Source: Telmatospirillum sp. (GTDB lineage Bacteria; Pseudomonadota; Alphaproteobacteria; Rhodospirillales; Magnetospirillaceae). From it: DNA of 36,292 nt. The position numbers and the translations under genes are program-made. This document shows positions 1 to 8,604 of this stretch, one piece after another. How positions within the stretch are numbered: position 1 is the stretch's first letter; every line of letters begins with the position of its first letter. The notes beneath the pieces were generated by a model. It saw nothing but the letters and a program-made list of their open reading frames with translations, did not search any database and was not told where the DNA came from. Location: contig JARLJB010000294.1 of assembly GCA_031291415.1 (NCBI GenBank), positions 1 through 36,292 on the forward strand, in the 5' to 3' direction.

Positions 1-1
1 C

Positions 2-124
2 CTGGTCGAGAATTTCTTTTGCAAAATCAAATCTTTCCGCCGCATCGCAACGCGTTACGAGAAGACTGACCAGAGCTTCGCGGCAATGATCCATCTCGTC
101 GCCTCCGAAATCGCTCTCCGCTGA
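2..124 (+). pseudogene. 3' end of an IS5-type transposase (partial)
   Basis: An open frame enters from the window edge and gives 40 residues ending in IALR before a TGA at 122-124. The segment with VENFFCKIKSFRRIATRYEK followed by FAAMIHLVASEIAL is typical of the C-terminal end of IS5-family DDE transposases, where the Glu of VENFF is close to the catalytic Glu. The gene begins outside the window, so whether the element is complete cannot be told. Just after the stop lies CAACAGGCCTTA, which may be part of the element's right end, because a similar string recurs in two palindromes (1561-1598 and 10062-10097). Confidence 0.7.
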
Positions 125-200
125 ATGTCAACAGGCCTTAAGGCGTGAAGCCTTAAATCGGCATCACGCTAAGTTCCGCACCGGCCTGAATGAAACACTG

Positions 201-290
201 AGTGGCACCGGCGTCTCTGCCGGTGTTCCGGCGTGAGCCCGAAAGGGTCCGCCTGGCGGCGGAAACACCGGCAGAGACGCCGGTGCCACT
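201..290. repeat. Palindromic double-hairpin repeat, copy 1
   Basis: A 90-bp inverted repeat with perfect 27-bp outer arms at 201-227 and 264-290. Each arm is itself a hairpin: CACCGGC, a six-base loop, GCCGGTG. The left loop reads GTCTCT and the right loop AGAGAC, so the loops are complementary. The centre carries GCGTGAGCCCGAAAGGGTCC. Related copies lie at 27932-28022 and 36209-36292. The upstream flank CTGAATGAAACAC is shared with the copy at the right edge. Confidence 0.9.
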
Positions 291-364
291 GACAATTTGT
301 TTCCACCTAGCTTGTTTATTTAGCCCTCGGCACTGCGCACGCATCCGCGTGCTTGGGCTTGGGC

Positions 365-1444
365 TTACGCCCTGGGCCGCGTCGGGATGACGACAGCCAG
401 AATGGCGTTCACGGTTTTGCGGATGTCGTCAGCAGATTTCATGGACGCAATGTTTTTCTCGCGCGCGACTCGTCCGAAATCCCGGGGAAAAGTGTGTTCG
501 CGGACTACTTTCTCGAAGCGATCTGCTCCGAGACGATGCACCACGCAGATGGTTGTGACCGCAGCCTCTGGCGGATGCAGGCCGGCCTGAGCCAGGACGG
601 ACAGGATAGGGCCGCCGGATCCCTGAACCACTTCCACCAGACGACGCATCGCGCGGTCGTCGCAGCCGAACAGGACGGGAAGCCCGAAGCGCAGACTGAA
701 GGACCAAAGCGTATCGATGCGCAACTGAGGGGCGACAACAGGTTGTGCGCTGTCGCTTTGGCGGGGGACCATTCCCGACGGTCGCATGGCGTCGGAGCCA
801 TCCTGCGCCGGAGGAGCCTTCCCATCGCGGGCCAATGTCTGAATCTGTTCGGCATTGGTGTATTCGAGGAGGCGTGGCCCCAGTTCCCGGACCAGGGCGA
901 CCGGCAGATGGGCATAGTGCGGGATCAAGGTGACCTGCCATTCGAACAGCAGGAAGGAACGCATCGCCTGGTAAAGGGCGTCGGCCCGCGAATATTCCTT
1001 GCGGGGCGGCGGTACCGGCGCTGGCGGATTGAATGCGCCGAAGATGACCTGGAACAATCCCGGCCGCTTGGCCTTTTGTACCGCGTTTTTCCGAACAAAC
1101 CCAAGGCGGGCGCGGAAATGGCGTTTCGCCACGGCACGAACCACCAGCGCGATGACCTGGGCCAGCGATCGGCCACAGGAAAGCTTCTGTTCGTCTGAGG
1201 TTACCGGCGTGTCGTCGGCGCCGGTCAGGACATAGCGGAAACGTTCCGGCTGGGCGCGGAACTCGCGAAAACAACGAGCTGCCAGATGCGGATCGTTCAT
1301 AATCCGCTCATAGGCACCGCGTCGTGTCGAAGCCCGCAATTCCGGCACAAGGTCCTGCAGAATCTCGGTCACCGGTCCGCGCAGCGTTCCGTTGATACGA
1401 CCGATCGCCTCATTGTCTTCGGCACTGACGGCGCGTCCGGACAT
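365..1444 (-). CDS. Hypothetical protein, 359 aa, family not recognised
   Basis: No family was recognised. The start ATG at 1444 has a near-perfect ribosome site, AGGAGGT, about nine bases upstream, so expression of this frame is credible. The protein has no obvious signal peptide or membrane segment. It is rich in Arg and Leu, has a Pro-rich linker around residue 140 (PPAPVPPPRK) and a basic C-terminus. A Cys appears in CGRSLAQV and another in CVVHRLGADRF, but no metal-binding spacing is evident. It stands alone, between the IS remnant with its palindrome and a small secreted-protein gene. The antisense frames over the same stretch lack ribosome sites and are treated as shadows. Confidence 0.65.
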   Translation of the reverse strand: MSGRAVSAEDNEAIGRINGTLRGPVTEILQDLVPELRASTRRGAYERIMNDPHLAARCFREFRAQPERFRYVLTGADDTPVTSDEQKLSCGRSLAQVIALVVRAVAKRHFRARLGFVRKNAVQKAKRPGLFQVIFGAFNPPAPVPPPRKEYSRADALYQAMRSFLLFEWQVTLIPHYAHLPVALVRELGPRLLEYTNAEQIQTLARDGKAPPAQDGSDAMRPSGMVPRQSDSAQPVVAPQLRIDTLWSFSLRFGLPVLFGCDDRAMRRLVEVVQGSGGPILSVLAQAGLHPPEAAVTTICVVHRLGADRFEKVVREHTFPRDFGRVAREKNIASMKSADDIRKTVNAILAVVIPTRPRA

Positions 1445-1560
1445 GCCGATAAGACCTCCTCTATTGAACCTCCGCCAGTGCCTGTTGCGGAAATATCGTT
1501 CCAGGCCCTAAGGTTCATTTGGCGCTTCCGCTCCGGCGGGCTCAAACGTCGCTCGGGCTC

Positions 1561-1598
1561 AGGGCCTGCTGATTCGATAATTTATCAACAGGCCCTTA
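1561..1598. repeat. Short palindromic repeat (family B), copy 1
   Basis: An imperfect palindrome starting AGGGCCTGCTGAT and ending ATCAACAGGCCCTTA, with the AT-rich centre TCGATAATTT. A second copy in the opposite orientation lies at 10062-10097 and matches at 31 of 36 positions by eye. Its end, CAACAGGCCCTTA, resembles the sequence after the transposase remnant at 130-141, so it may derive from insertion-sequence ends. Confidence 0.7.
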
Positions 1599-1625
1599 TC
1601 ATAAGGCCGACGAGCGTGACTTTCA

Positions 1626-1641
1626 TGTGACGCACGTCACC
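1626..1641. promoter_or_regulatory. CRP/FNR-like palindrome upstream of the secreted-protein gene
   Basis: The sequence TGTGACGCACGTCACC matches the CRP pattern TGTGA-N6-TCACA at nine of ten half-site positions. It sits about 140 bp before the start of the small secreted-protein gene. Binding is inferred from the pattern only. Confidence 0.35.
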
Positions 1642-1777
1642 CAATGTTTTTTTATGTCTGTCGAACTTGTCGACAAAGCCCAACAAACCGCCAGTTGGTG
1701 CTATGCTCTTTGTGATATTTTGCCGAATAGGAACGTTCACGGAGCTTTCCCCGATTTTTGGCGGTACGGAGAAGAAG

Positions 1778-2146
1778 ATGCGTGTAATTGGAGGCAGATC
1801 GATGTCTCTGGCGTTGTGCGCCGGTGTTCTGGCGACGGTTGCCGCGGTGGCGTTCGTTCCGTCGTCGGCCAATGCCCGGACATTCGTTTCGGTCGGAATC
1901 GGCCTGCCAGGACCCGGTTGGTATGGGCCCCCGCCTTACGTCTATGGCCCGCCGCCCGTCGTCTATGCTCCTCCCCCGACTATCTATGTGGCTCCGCCAG
2001 CTGTCGTTGCTCCTGCGCCGGTGGTTCAGGCGCCGCCGCCTTCGCCCGTCTGGTATTACTGCGAGAATCCTCAAGGGTACTACCCTTACGTCGCCACCTG
2101 CGGCACCGCCTGGCGGGCCGTGCAGCCGACGGAACCCCCGCGCTAA
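1778..2146 (+). CDS. Small secreted Pro/Tyr-rich protein with C-terminal WYYC motif
   Basis: This 122-aa protein starts at an ATG preceded by a purine-rich GGAGAAGAAG. A signal peptide is visible: a basic start, a hydrophobic stretch LALCAGVLATVAAVAFV, then SSANA as a probable signal peptidase I site, so it should be exported. The mature part is low-complexity and rich in Pro, Tyr and Val, with repeats of the YGPPP and YAPPP kind. It ends in a conserved block, WYYCENPQGYYPYVATC, with two Cys that could pair. The same block ends the protein at 20708-21196. Proteins with this block are widespread in Proteobacteria, but I know of no defined function. A later ATG at 1802 would shorten only the signal peptide's N-region. 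Confidence 0.75.
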   Translation: MRVIGGRSMSLALCAGVLATVAAVAFVPSSANARTFVSVGIGLPGPGWYGPPPYVYGPPPVVYAPPPTIYVAPPAVVAPAPVVQAPPPSPVWYYCENPQGYYPYVATCGTAWRAVQPTEPPR

Positions 2147-2200
2147 GGCGGTCGGAGGCCTGACCGCGGTGAAGAAATTGAGGGCGGGGAGAAGTCGCTT

Positions 2201-3226
2201 TTGATAAATGACGTTGTCGATTGGCATGCCCATTGGGTGCCACCGGAACTGGTCGCCTATTTGTCGGAGCGGACGACCGAGCCCATGGTGACCGTCGAGG
2301 AGGATGGCCGCTGGTTCGCCGCAGCGCCCGGGCTACGACAGAGGCTGAAGGAAAACCAGCTCGACATCGCGCTACGGATTGCCGAGATGGATCGGACCGG
2401 CATCACCCGGCAGGTGTTGTCGCTTGCCGTCGTCTTGGGAACCTTCCTCGGCAGCCTGCCGGCTGAGTTGGAGAAGACGTTGGTCAGCGCCAACAATGGC
2501 GGCCTGGCCCGGTTGATCCGCGAGAGAGGCGATCGGTTCTCCGGCCTCGCGGCGTTGCCTCTCGCCCATTTGGCGGAGGCGCCGGCTTTTCTCGAAAAAG
2601 CCGTTGGCGAACAGGGATTGCTGGGCGCCATCCTGCCGGCCGATGCCTTCGCCGATAAGGCGACGGCCGAGCGTCATGCCGGAATTTTCGAGATGGCGAA
2701 CCGGCTGGGGGCGCATCTGTTCATCCACCCCGGCCCACTTCCCGGAACACCACCGGCGCCGGTGGCTCTCGACGACGCCGAGATCGTGCGCCGTCGCGCC
2801 GTCGCCTTTCAAGACTCGCTCACGGCAGCCGTCGTGACATTCGAATACACGGATTTCTTGGATCCATACCCCGATGCGGTGGTCCACGTGGCCAATCTCG
2901 GCGGGACCATTGCGCTGCTGGCCGAGCGTATCTCCATGACAGCCGAGCGGATGGGGGTGCCGCCGAGGCTCGCCGACGGAAGACTGCACCGCCTGATCGT
3001 CGATACCGCCTCCTTCGGTGGTCGGGGTGTCGCGTTGGCGGCCGAAACACTCGGTGTCGACCGCCTGGTTTTCGGCAGCGATTCTCCTGCATTGGCGCTG
3101 GCACCGGCCCGATCGGGAGTCGAGGCGGCGGGACTGAACGCGGTGGATCGAAAGAACATCCTGACCGGGAGCGCGTTGCGGCGACTCGGCAAGAAAAGTT
3201 CCAGATCCTTGACCGGATCGGCCTGA
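2201..3226 (+). CDS. Amidohydrolase-2 family metal enzyme (ACMSD-like), function unassigned
   Basis: This 341-aa protein has the layout of the amidohydrolase-2 (aminocarboxymuconate semialdehyde decarboxylase-like) TIM-barrel family. Visible are the HxH metal motif at residues 9-11 (DWHAHW), a His at 176 (LFIHPG) and an Asp at 294 (FGSDSP). Where the family usually has a catalytic His in an H-L-G-G strand end, this protein reads ANLGG (Asn232), with a His only three residues earlier; the usual acid/base may therefore be replaced. The start is a TTG at 2201 after GGCGGGGAGAAG; no ATG fits better. It precedes menF by about 120 bp on the same strand and may be co-transcribed with the menaquinone genes. 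No standard menaquinone step uses this fold, so its substrate is unknown. Confidence 0.75.
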   Translation: MINDVVDWHAHWVPPELVAYLSERTTEPMVTVEEDGRWFAAAPGLRQRLKENQLDIALRIAEMDRTGITRQVLSLAVVLGTFLGSLPAELEKTLVSANNGGLARLIRERGDRFSGLAALPLAHLAEAPAFLEKAVGEQGLLGAILPADAFADKATAERHAGIFEMANRLGAHLFIHPGPLPGTPPAPVALDDAEIVRRRAVAFQDSLTAAVVTFEYTDFLDPYPDAVVHVANLGGTIALLAERISMTAERMGVPPRLADGRLHRLIVDTASFGGRGVALAAETLGVDRLVFGSDSPALALAPARSGVEAAGLNAVDRKNILTGSALRRLGKKSSRSLTGSA

Positions 3227-3348
3227 CCGGCTATGTGTGGCAATCGCCGTTTTCTCTCCTGTCCAAGGCCAACCCGCCCATGGACCGGGGGTGACATCTT
3301 TCCGAAAGGGCCTTTGGCCGACATGGGTTGCATCTCCCCAGAGCCCGT

Positions 3349-4746
3349 ATGTGCGACATGGCTTTTGCTGGTCCGGGGATGATACCTGCGTCCTTTGCGT
3401 CCGTTCCGGTCCCCCTGGACCGCCAGCGTCTGCTTGCCAGGCTGGTGGATCGCCTGCCGGCAATCCAGCCGGAGGCGGACGGCGTCGTCAGCCTGACCGT
3501 TGCCTTGCCGCCGCTGCCGATCAGCAGTTCTCCTTTGCACCTGCCCGATATATGGTCCTGGACGCGTCCATCCGACGGTCTGGCCCTGATCGGTTTGGGC
3601 ACGGCGCTGCAGCGCGAATTTCCTGGGCCGGCGGAACTGGCGACGGCATTGCGTCGACTGGTCTGGCACCACCAGAACAGCGATGACGGCAACGGCCAAC
3701 CGGTCGCCTTCCTCGGTCATGGTTTCGGTGGCGATGACCCCTCTGGATTGCCCGGAGGGTTGCTCAGGATTCCACGCCTGTTGCTGCGCCATCAACCCGA
3801 CGGCTCCGAGATGATTTTCAGCCACGCGGGGAACGGTGACCCGGATACCATAAGGCAATCCTGGCTCGATGCCGCCGACCGTCTTCTGCTGGCTTTGCAG
3901 ACGCCCATTCCGTCATTGTCGGAAAACGTCCTGGTTCGGATAAGCGAAAACCCGCAGGCGGACGTGTTCAAACGGCGCGTCCGGGCGGTGACGTCGGCAA
4001 TCGCCGCCGGTCGCGTGGAAAAGGTCGTGTTGTCGCGTCGGGTCGTCGTCGCCGGCAGCCGGCCTTTCATTCCCGCCCGCCTGGCCGCGGCGCTGATCGA
4101 ACAACATCCGACCTGCGCCATTTTCACCGCCGCTTTCGGGTCTCGTATTCTGGTGGCGGCCAGTCCGGAGCGGCTGGTGGCCTGCCAGGACCGCCGCGTC
4201 GAAAGCTATGCCCTGGCCGGGACGGCGCGGTGCGATTCCGACGATCCTTTCCTTGGCGGCCGCCTGCTTTGCAGCGCCAAGGACCGCCACGAGCATCGCC
4301 TGGTCGTCGGCTGGATCGAGGAGGCTTTGAGCGGTCTCTGCGAGACATTGGACGTGCCTGCCGAACCCCGTCGGATGGCTCTTGGCAAGCTGCAGCACCT
4401 GTGGACGCCGATTTCCGGCGTTCTGCGGCCCGGAGCCACTTTGCTCGAGGCCGCGACACGGCTGCATCCGACACCGGCGGTCGCCGGTCTGCCGCTGGCG
4501 GCAGCGCGCGCCCTTCTGGACGAACTCGGAGAAACGCGGTCGGGCTGGTACACCGGGGCGATGGGGTGGATCGATCGTTCCGGCGATGGCGAGTTGGCCG
4601 TGGTCCTGCGGTGCGCATTGCTCAACGGTTACCTGGCGGAACTTTCGGCGGGAGGCGGCATCGTTGCCGCGTCGCAGGCCGAAGCGGAGTTCGCCGAGAC
4701 CGAGCTGAAGCTGCAGACCATGCTGGACGCCCTGTTGGTCGCCTGA
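3349..4746 (+). CDS. menF: Isochorismate synthase (menaquinone-type)
   Basis: It converts chorismate to isochorismate, the first committed step of classical menaquinone synthesis. The C-terminal half carries the chorismate-binding fold signatures: RVEKVVLSR with the Lys expected to activate water, SPERL, ALAGTAR, the acidic/His metal region SAKDRHEH, LHPTPAVAGLP, and ELSAGGGIVAASQAEAEFAE near the end. The length of about 465 aa fits the MenF/EntC/DhbC group; the menD gene one base downstream favours menF over a siderophore or salicylate role. The start is uncertain: ATG codons at 3349, 3358 and 3379 are in frame and none has a strong ribosome site; 3349 is chosen here. It lies downstream of the amidohydrolase gene. 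Confidence 0.9.
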   Translation: MCDMAFAGPGMIPASFASVPVPLDRQRLLARLVDRLPAIQPEADGVVSLTVALPPLPISSSPLHLPDIWSWTRPSDGLALIGLGTALQREFPGPAELATALRRLVWHHQNSDDGNGQPVAFLGHGFGGDDPSGLPGGLLRIPRLLLRHQPDGSEMIFSHAGNGDPDTIRQSWLDAADRLLLALQTPIPSLSENVLVRISENPQADVFKRRVRAVTSAIAAGRVEKVVLSRRVVVAGSRPFIPARLAAALIEQHPTCAIFTAAFGSRILVAASPERLVACQDRRVESYALAGTARCDSDDPFLGGRLLCSAKDRHEHRLVVGWIEEALSGLCETLDVPAEPRRMALGKLQHLWTPISGVLRPGATLLEAATRLHPTPAVAGLPLAAARALLDELGETRSGWYTGAMGWIDRSGDGELAVVLRCALLNGYLAELSAGGGIVAASQAEAEFAETELKLQTMLDALLVA

Positions 4747-4747
4747 C

Positions 4748-6409
4748 ATGGAGAGCCAAGGCAGCATCAACACCGGATGGGCAACGGCTCTGATCGCCGG
4801 ATTGGCGGCGGCCGGCGTGTCGCGCGTCGTGATCTCACCCGGTTCACGGTCGACGCCGCTGGCGCTCGCCTGTCTGCGTCATCCCTCTCTTTCATGTCGG
4901 GTTCTACTCGATGAGCGCGTGGCCGGCTTTTATGCTCTCGGGTTGGCCAAGGCCGAGGCGGGGCCGGTGGTGTTGATTTGCACCTCCGGTTCGGCGATCA
5001 CCAATTGGCATCCGGCCGTGGCCGAAGCCGACATGGCGCGTCTGCCGTTGATCCTGTTGACGGCTGATCGTCCACCCGAATTGCAGGACTGCGGCGCCAA
5101 CCAGACCATTGCGCAACCTGGAGCGTTCGGCCCGCATCTCAGGGCCTTGCACAGCCTGCCGCCGGCCGAGCCGGAAAGCGGCTGGTTGGCCGGTTTGGCT
5201 GCGCGGGCGGTATCGCAAAGCCGGTGGCCGTTACCCGGTCCCGTGCAAATCAATGTGCCGTTTCGCGAGCCATTGCTGGCCAAGGAGCCGCCCGCGGTGC
5301 CGGTGGCTGGTTTGTCGCCCGCGGTGGTGCTGCCGCAACTCGTGCCGCCGGTTGCCGCGCTGGCGGACTTGGCCGGCCGCTTCAATGGTCGGCGCGGTGT
5401 CATCATCGCCGGTGCCGAGCCGCTGCCGGCCGAACCGATGGCTCGCCTGGCCGGCGCCCTCGACTGGCCGGTTTTCGCCGATCCGCTAAGCGGACTGCGT
5501 TTCGGCGGGCATGATCTGTCGCATGTGCTGGCGCGCGCCGACATCTTCTTGCGAGGCCGGCTTCCTGCGCCCGATTACGTGCTGCGTTTCGGCGCCTTTC
5601 CGGTGTCGAAGCCAACGGCCCTCTGGCTCAAGGCAAGCGGCGCGACGCAGGTGGTGGTCAGTCCCGACAGCCGATGGCCCGATCCGTCGCGGCAGGCCAG
5701 CCTGCTGTTCCATGCCGATCCGGCGGCTTTTGCCGAGGCCCTGGCTCCGATGATCGCGGCTCCAGCGCCCGATGGCTGGTTTTCGACTTTTCATCAAGCC
5801 GAGACCGCTGCCGGGGACTTGGTTGTCCGGTCCGCTCCGGTCGAGGCATCGGTCATCGCCGCGGTGTTGCGCAGTCTGCCGGACGACAGCCTGCTGTTTG
5901 TCGGCAATTCCATGCCGGTGCGCGACGTCGACAGTTTTTCGGGCACGGCGGTCAGGCGCGTCACGGTTCTCTGCAACCGCGGCACCAGCGGCATTGACGG
6001 CAATCTGGCGAGCTTTTTCGGCGCGGTCGCCTCGGGGCGGTTTTCCGCCGCCGTCGCCCTGGTCGGTGACCTGACCTTTCTGCATGATATTGGTGGTCTC
6101 GCCGCTGGACAGGGGCTGCAAGCGGTGGTTTGCGTGCTCGACAACGGCGGCGGTACGATCTTCGGCCATCTGCCGCAGGCGGATTTGCCGGAATTCGAAG
6201 CCGGATGGTTGACGCCGCAAAACGCCGATTTGGCCGCCGCCGCGGCGCTTTGGAAACACAGCTACCGCAAGGTCGCGCCGGAAGGCCTCGACGCGGCTCT
6301 GGCCGAGGTGACGGTTGCGTCGGGGGTGACGATCCTCCATCTGCAGATCGACCGCGCCGCCAGCATCGCCGACCATCGCGCGCTGGCCGCCGCCGTCCGT
6401 TCGTCTTAG
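4748..6409 (+). CDS. menD: 2-succinyl-5-enolpyruvyl-6-hydroxy-3-cyclohexene-1-carboxylate synthase
   Basis: It joins isochorismate with a succinic-semialdehyde unit derived from 2-oxoglutarate, using thiamine diphosphate. The 553-aa protein shows the MenD landmarks in order: SPGSRSTPL near residue 30, DERVAGF with the cofactor-activating Glu56, TSGSAITNWHPAVAEADMAR, LTADRPPELQDCGANQTI, GNSMPVRDVD, then CNRGTSGIDGNLASFFG, followed by the GDLTFLHD and DNGGGTIFGHLPQ cofactor-binding region. Its ATG follows the menF stop by one base, so the two are translationally linked. After it comes a gap of about 280 bp holding a GC-rich repeat, before menB. Confidence 0.95.
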   Translation: MESQGSINTGWATALIAGLAAAGVSRVVISPGSRSTPLALACLRHPSLSCRVLLDERVAGFYALGLAKAEAGPVVLICTSGSAITNWHPAVAEADMARLPLILLTADRPPELQDCGANQTIAQPGAFGPHLRALHSLPPAEPESGWLAGLAARAVSQSRWPLPGPVQINVPFREPLLAKEPPAVPVAGLSPAVVLPQLVPPVAALADLAGRFNGRRGVIIAGAEPLPAEPMARLAGALDWPVFADPLSGLRFGGHDLSHVLARADIFLRGRLPAPDYVLRFGAFPVSKPTALWLKASGATQVVVSPDSRWPDPSRQASLLFHADPAAFAEALAPMIAAPAPDGWFSTFHQAETAAGDLVVRSAPVEASVIAAVLRSLPDDSLLFVGNSMPVRDVDSFSGTAVRRVTVLCNRGTSGIDGNLASFFGAVASGRFSAAVALVGDLTFLHDIGGLAAGQGLQAVVCVLDNGGGTIFGHLPQADLPEFEAGWLTPQNADLAAAAALWKHSYRKVAPEGLDAALAEVTVASGVTILHLQIDRAASIADHRALAAAVRSS

Positions 6410-6689
6410 TGTCCCGATGCCGGGCCGGCATCGCTCCAGCGGCCACCCGACCGCGGCCAAGCGGGCGGATGCCCGCGCCCGGCGAGGGACATAAATGCAA
6501 ACTAGTGTTCTGACACATTCAGATGATTCCGAAGTTCCACCCCACCCCAACCCCTCCCCATCAAGGGGAGGGGCTACGCAACGGCTCCCTCCCCCTTATG
6601 GGGAGGGCTGGGGTGGGGGAATTGATGGGATTCATGCGTTTGCGTCGGCAACACTGACCCTTCACTTTATTCAAGCCTGGAGATCACCC
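6410..6689. other. Gene-free gap between menD and menB
   Basis: This spacer contains GC-rich sequence rich in small inverted repeats after menD, then the CCCCTCCCC-type repeat at 6538-6619. No convincing ORF or promoter was recognised. A frame runs open through it into menB, but it is not supported as coding because the repeat lies within it and menB has its own start signals at 6690. Confidence 0.6.
6538..6619. repeat. CCCCTCCCC-type double-hairpin repeat (family C), copy 1
   Basis: Outer arms CCACCCCA and TGGGGTGG enclose two adjacent hairpins: CCCCTCCCC-atcaa-GGGGAGGGG and CCCTCCCC-ctta-tGGGGAGGG. A second copy lies at 20597-20683. It sits inside the menD-menB gap and could affect transcript stability or termination within the operon. 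Confidence 0.85.
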
Positions 6690-7514
6690 ATGACCCAATG
6701 GACAGCCGTTGAAGGACAGACCTTCACCGACATTCTCTATGATCGGACCGAAGGCGTTGCCCGGATTGCCATCAACCGGCCGCATGTGCATAACGCGTTT
6801 CGTCCGGAGACGCTGAACGAGATCATGCGGGCGTTGCGTCATGCCCGCTTCGATCCGGAGATAGGCGTGGTGATCCTGACCGGCGTCGGCGACAAGGCCT
6901 TTTGTTCGGGCGGCGACCAGAAGGTGCGGGGCGACGATGGCGGTTACAAGGACGAGGCCGGCGTCCATCACCTGAACGCGCTTGACCTGCAGCGGGAAAT
7001 TCGAACCTGCCCGAAGCCGGTGGTCGCCATGGTGGCCGGCTGGTCGATTGGTGGCGGCAATGTCCTGCAACTGCTGTGCGACCTGACGATCGCTGCCGAT
7101 AATGCCCGCTTCGGCCAAACTGGACCGCGGGTCGGCAGTTTCGATGCCGGTTTCGGCGCCAGCCTGTTGGCCCGCACCATCGGCATCAAGAAGGCCAAGG
7201 AAGTCTGGTTCCTCTGCCGTCAGTATGACGCGCAGCAGGCGCTCGAAATGGGCTGGATCAACGCCGTGGTGCCGCTGGAGCGGCTGGAAGAGGAAACCCT
7301 GGAGTGGTGCCGCCAGATGCTGACGCTGTCGCCGACGGCGCTGCGCATCCTCAAGGCGGCGTTCAACGCCGATGCCGATGGCGCGGCCGGTATCCAGGAG
7401 TTGGCCGGCAATGCAACGGCCCTGTTCTACATGACCGAGGAAGGTCAGGAAGGACGCAACGCCTTCCTGGAAAAGCGCCCGCCGGATTTCAAGCGGTTCG
7501 GTCGCCGGCCGTGA
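6690..7514 (+). CDS. menB: 1,4-dihydroxy-2-naphthoyl-CoA synthase
   Basis: A crotonase-fold enzyme that closes the second ring of the naphthoquinone by intramolecular Claisen condensation of o-succinylbenzoyl-CoA. The 274-aa protein has the MenB-specific strings [15 protein letters not shown] (about residues 72-86), [29 protein letters not shown] and the C-terminal block [13 protein letters not shown] followed by [10 protein letters not shown]. Gly145 in QTGP is the residue seen in bicarbonate-dependent (type I, E. coli-like) MenB; type II enzymes have Asp there. The ATG at 6690 follows CTGGAGATCACCC; an open frame extends upstream into the repeat but lacks family similarity. menC follows after four bases. 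Confidence 0.95.
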   Translation: MTQWTAVEGQTFTDILYDRTEGVARIAINRPHVHNAFRPETLNEIMRALRHARFDPEIGVVILTGVGDKAFCSGGDQKVRGDDGGYKDEAGVHHLNALDLQREIRTCPKPVVAMVAGWSIGGGNVLQLLCDLTIAADNARFGQTGPRVGSFDAGFGASLLARTIGIKKAKEVWFLCRQYDAQQALEMGWINAVVPLERLEEETLEWCRQMLTLSPTALRILKAAFNADADGAAGIQELAGNATALFYMTEEGQEGRNAFLEKRPPDFKRFGRRP

Positions 7515-7518
7515 CGCG

Positions 7519-8535
7519 ATGAGCCGGATTGCCGCCGCCAGGGTCGTTCCCTACGACCTGCCATTGACCCGGCGGTGGCGGACATCGGGTGGCGAGTCGG
7601 CCAGTCGTCGAGGCTGGCTGGTGGTTCTGGCTACCCAGGATGGTGACAAGGGGGTGGGGGACTATGTCCTGCCGCCACCCCAGGAAAGCCCGGCCGACGA
7701 GGCGGCGATGCTGTCCGGGATCGCCGGAAGGCTTGTCGGACGGGACGCCGCCCAGGCTCTGGCCGATTTTGCGGTGACCCGGCCGGCGTCCTGGGCCGTG
7801 GAATGCGCCTTGCTCGATCTCGTCTCGCGGTCGCGTGGGGTGCCCTTGTGCCAATGGCTCGACGCCGGGGCGGCGGCAAGCATCGCGGTCAACGCGGTGG
7901 CCGAGATGGACGGCGTGGCTGCCGCCATTGCCGCTGGCTACCCGGTGACCAAAATGAAGGTCGGCCGGTCGGCCCCCGAGGAGGAGGCAGCGATGTTGCA
8001 CCGCCTGGCCTTGCCCGATGGTTTATCTCTTCGCCTTGATGCCAACCGGGCGTGGACATGGAGCCAAGCCAGCGGATTCCTCGACGCCGTGGCCGATCTT
8101 CCCATCGATTCCCTGGAGGAGCCGTTGCGCGATCCGTCTTTGGATAGCTTGGCGCGGCTACAGGCCGGAACGTCGATCGCCTTGGCCATCGACGAAAGCC
8201 TGCCTCTTTTCGGCGCCGAAGAGATCCTTGCGCGGGTCCCGGTCCGTCGGCTGGTGCTGAAAGCGGCGACGGGCGGCGGTCTGCGGGCCGGTTACCGGCT
8301 GGCCGTCCGGGCGCGAGCGGCGGGAATGACCTGCGTGGTGACCAGCGCTCTCGATTCGGCTGTCGGTGTCGCGGCGTCGGCGCATCTGGCCGCCGCCGCC
8401 GGATCTCCGGGCCTTGCTCACGGTCTGTCGACGGCCGAGTGGCTGGCCGAGGATGTCGCCAAACCCCTTCCGGTCGAGCGTGGCCGGATGACTCTTGCCA
8501 GCTGTCTTGGTCTCGGAGTCATGCCGGGGGTATGA
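7519..8535 (+). CDS. menC: o-Succinylbenzoate synthase
   Basis: An enolase-superfamily dehydratase converting SHCHC to o-succinylbenzoate. The 338-aa protein shows the expected residues: the KxK motif with Lys145 and Lys147 (VTKMKVG), metal ligands Asp174 (LDANRAW), Glu201 (LEEPL) and Asp225 (IDESLP), and the opposite catalytic Lys248 (VLKAATGGG). These are the OSBS set rather than those of muconate enzymes or racemases; the operon position right after menB settles it. The ATG is four bases after the menB stop. menE is not next in line; it lies on the other strand at 15238-16662, beyond a D-amino acid module. Confidence 0.92.
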   Translation: MSRIAAARVVPYDLPLTRRWRTSGGESASRRGWLVVLATQDGDKGVGDYVLPPPQESPADEAAMLSGIAGRLVGRDAAQALADFAVTRPASWAVECALLDLVSRSRGVPLCQWLDAGAAASIAVNAVAEMDGVAAAIAAGYPVTKMKVGRSAPEEEAAMLHRLALPDGLSLRLDANRAWTWSQASGFLDAVADLPIDSLEEPLRDPSLDSLARLQAGTSIALAIDESLPLFGAEEILARVPVRRLVLKAATGGGLRAGYRLAVRARAAGMTCVVTSALDSAVGVAASAHLAAAAGSPGLAHGLSTAEWLAEDVAKPLPVERGRMTLASCLGLGVMPGV

Positions 8536-8604
8536 GCTCCTGCGCTCCCGCCTTGACGTTCCTCGTCGGGATGTCCATAGTGCGTCATCCGCTATCGTGG
8601 ATTT

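Noticed and set aside
353-1198. A 281-codon + strand frame opposite the hypothetical gene
   Set aside because: It has no ribosome site and low-complexity composition, while the opposite strand has a strong AGGAGGT and a better protein-like sequence.
2201-3226. The amidohydrolase as a replacement for MenH
   Set aside because: MenH is an alpha/beta hydrolase with a Ser-His-Asp triad; this protein is a metal-dependent TIM barrel. Nothing in the sequence supports the same reaction.
5486-6550. A 354-codon - strand frame across menD
   Set aside because: It is antisense to a clear menD and has no domain signatures.
6495-6689. N-terminal extension of menB
   Set aside because: The extension is encoded by the CCCCTCCCC repeat; family members start near MTQWTAVEG, and a ribosome site precedes the ATG at 6690.
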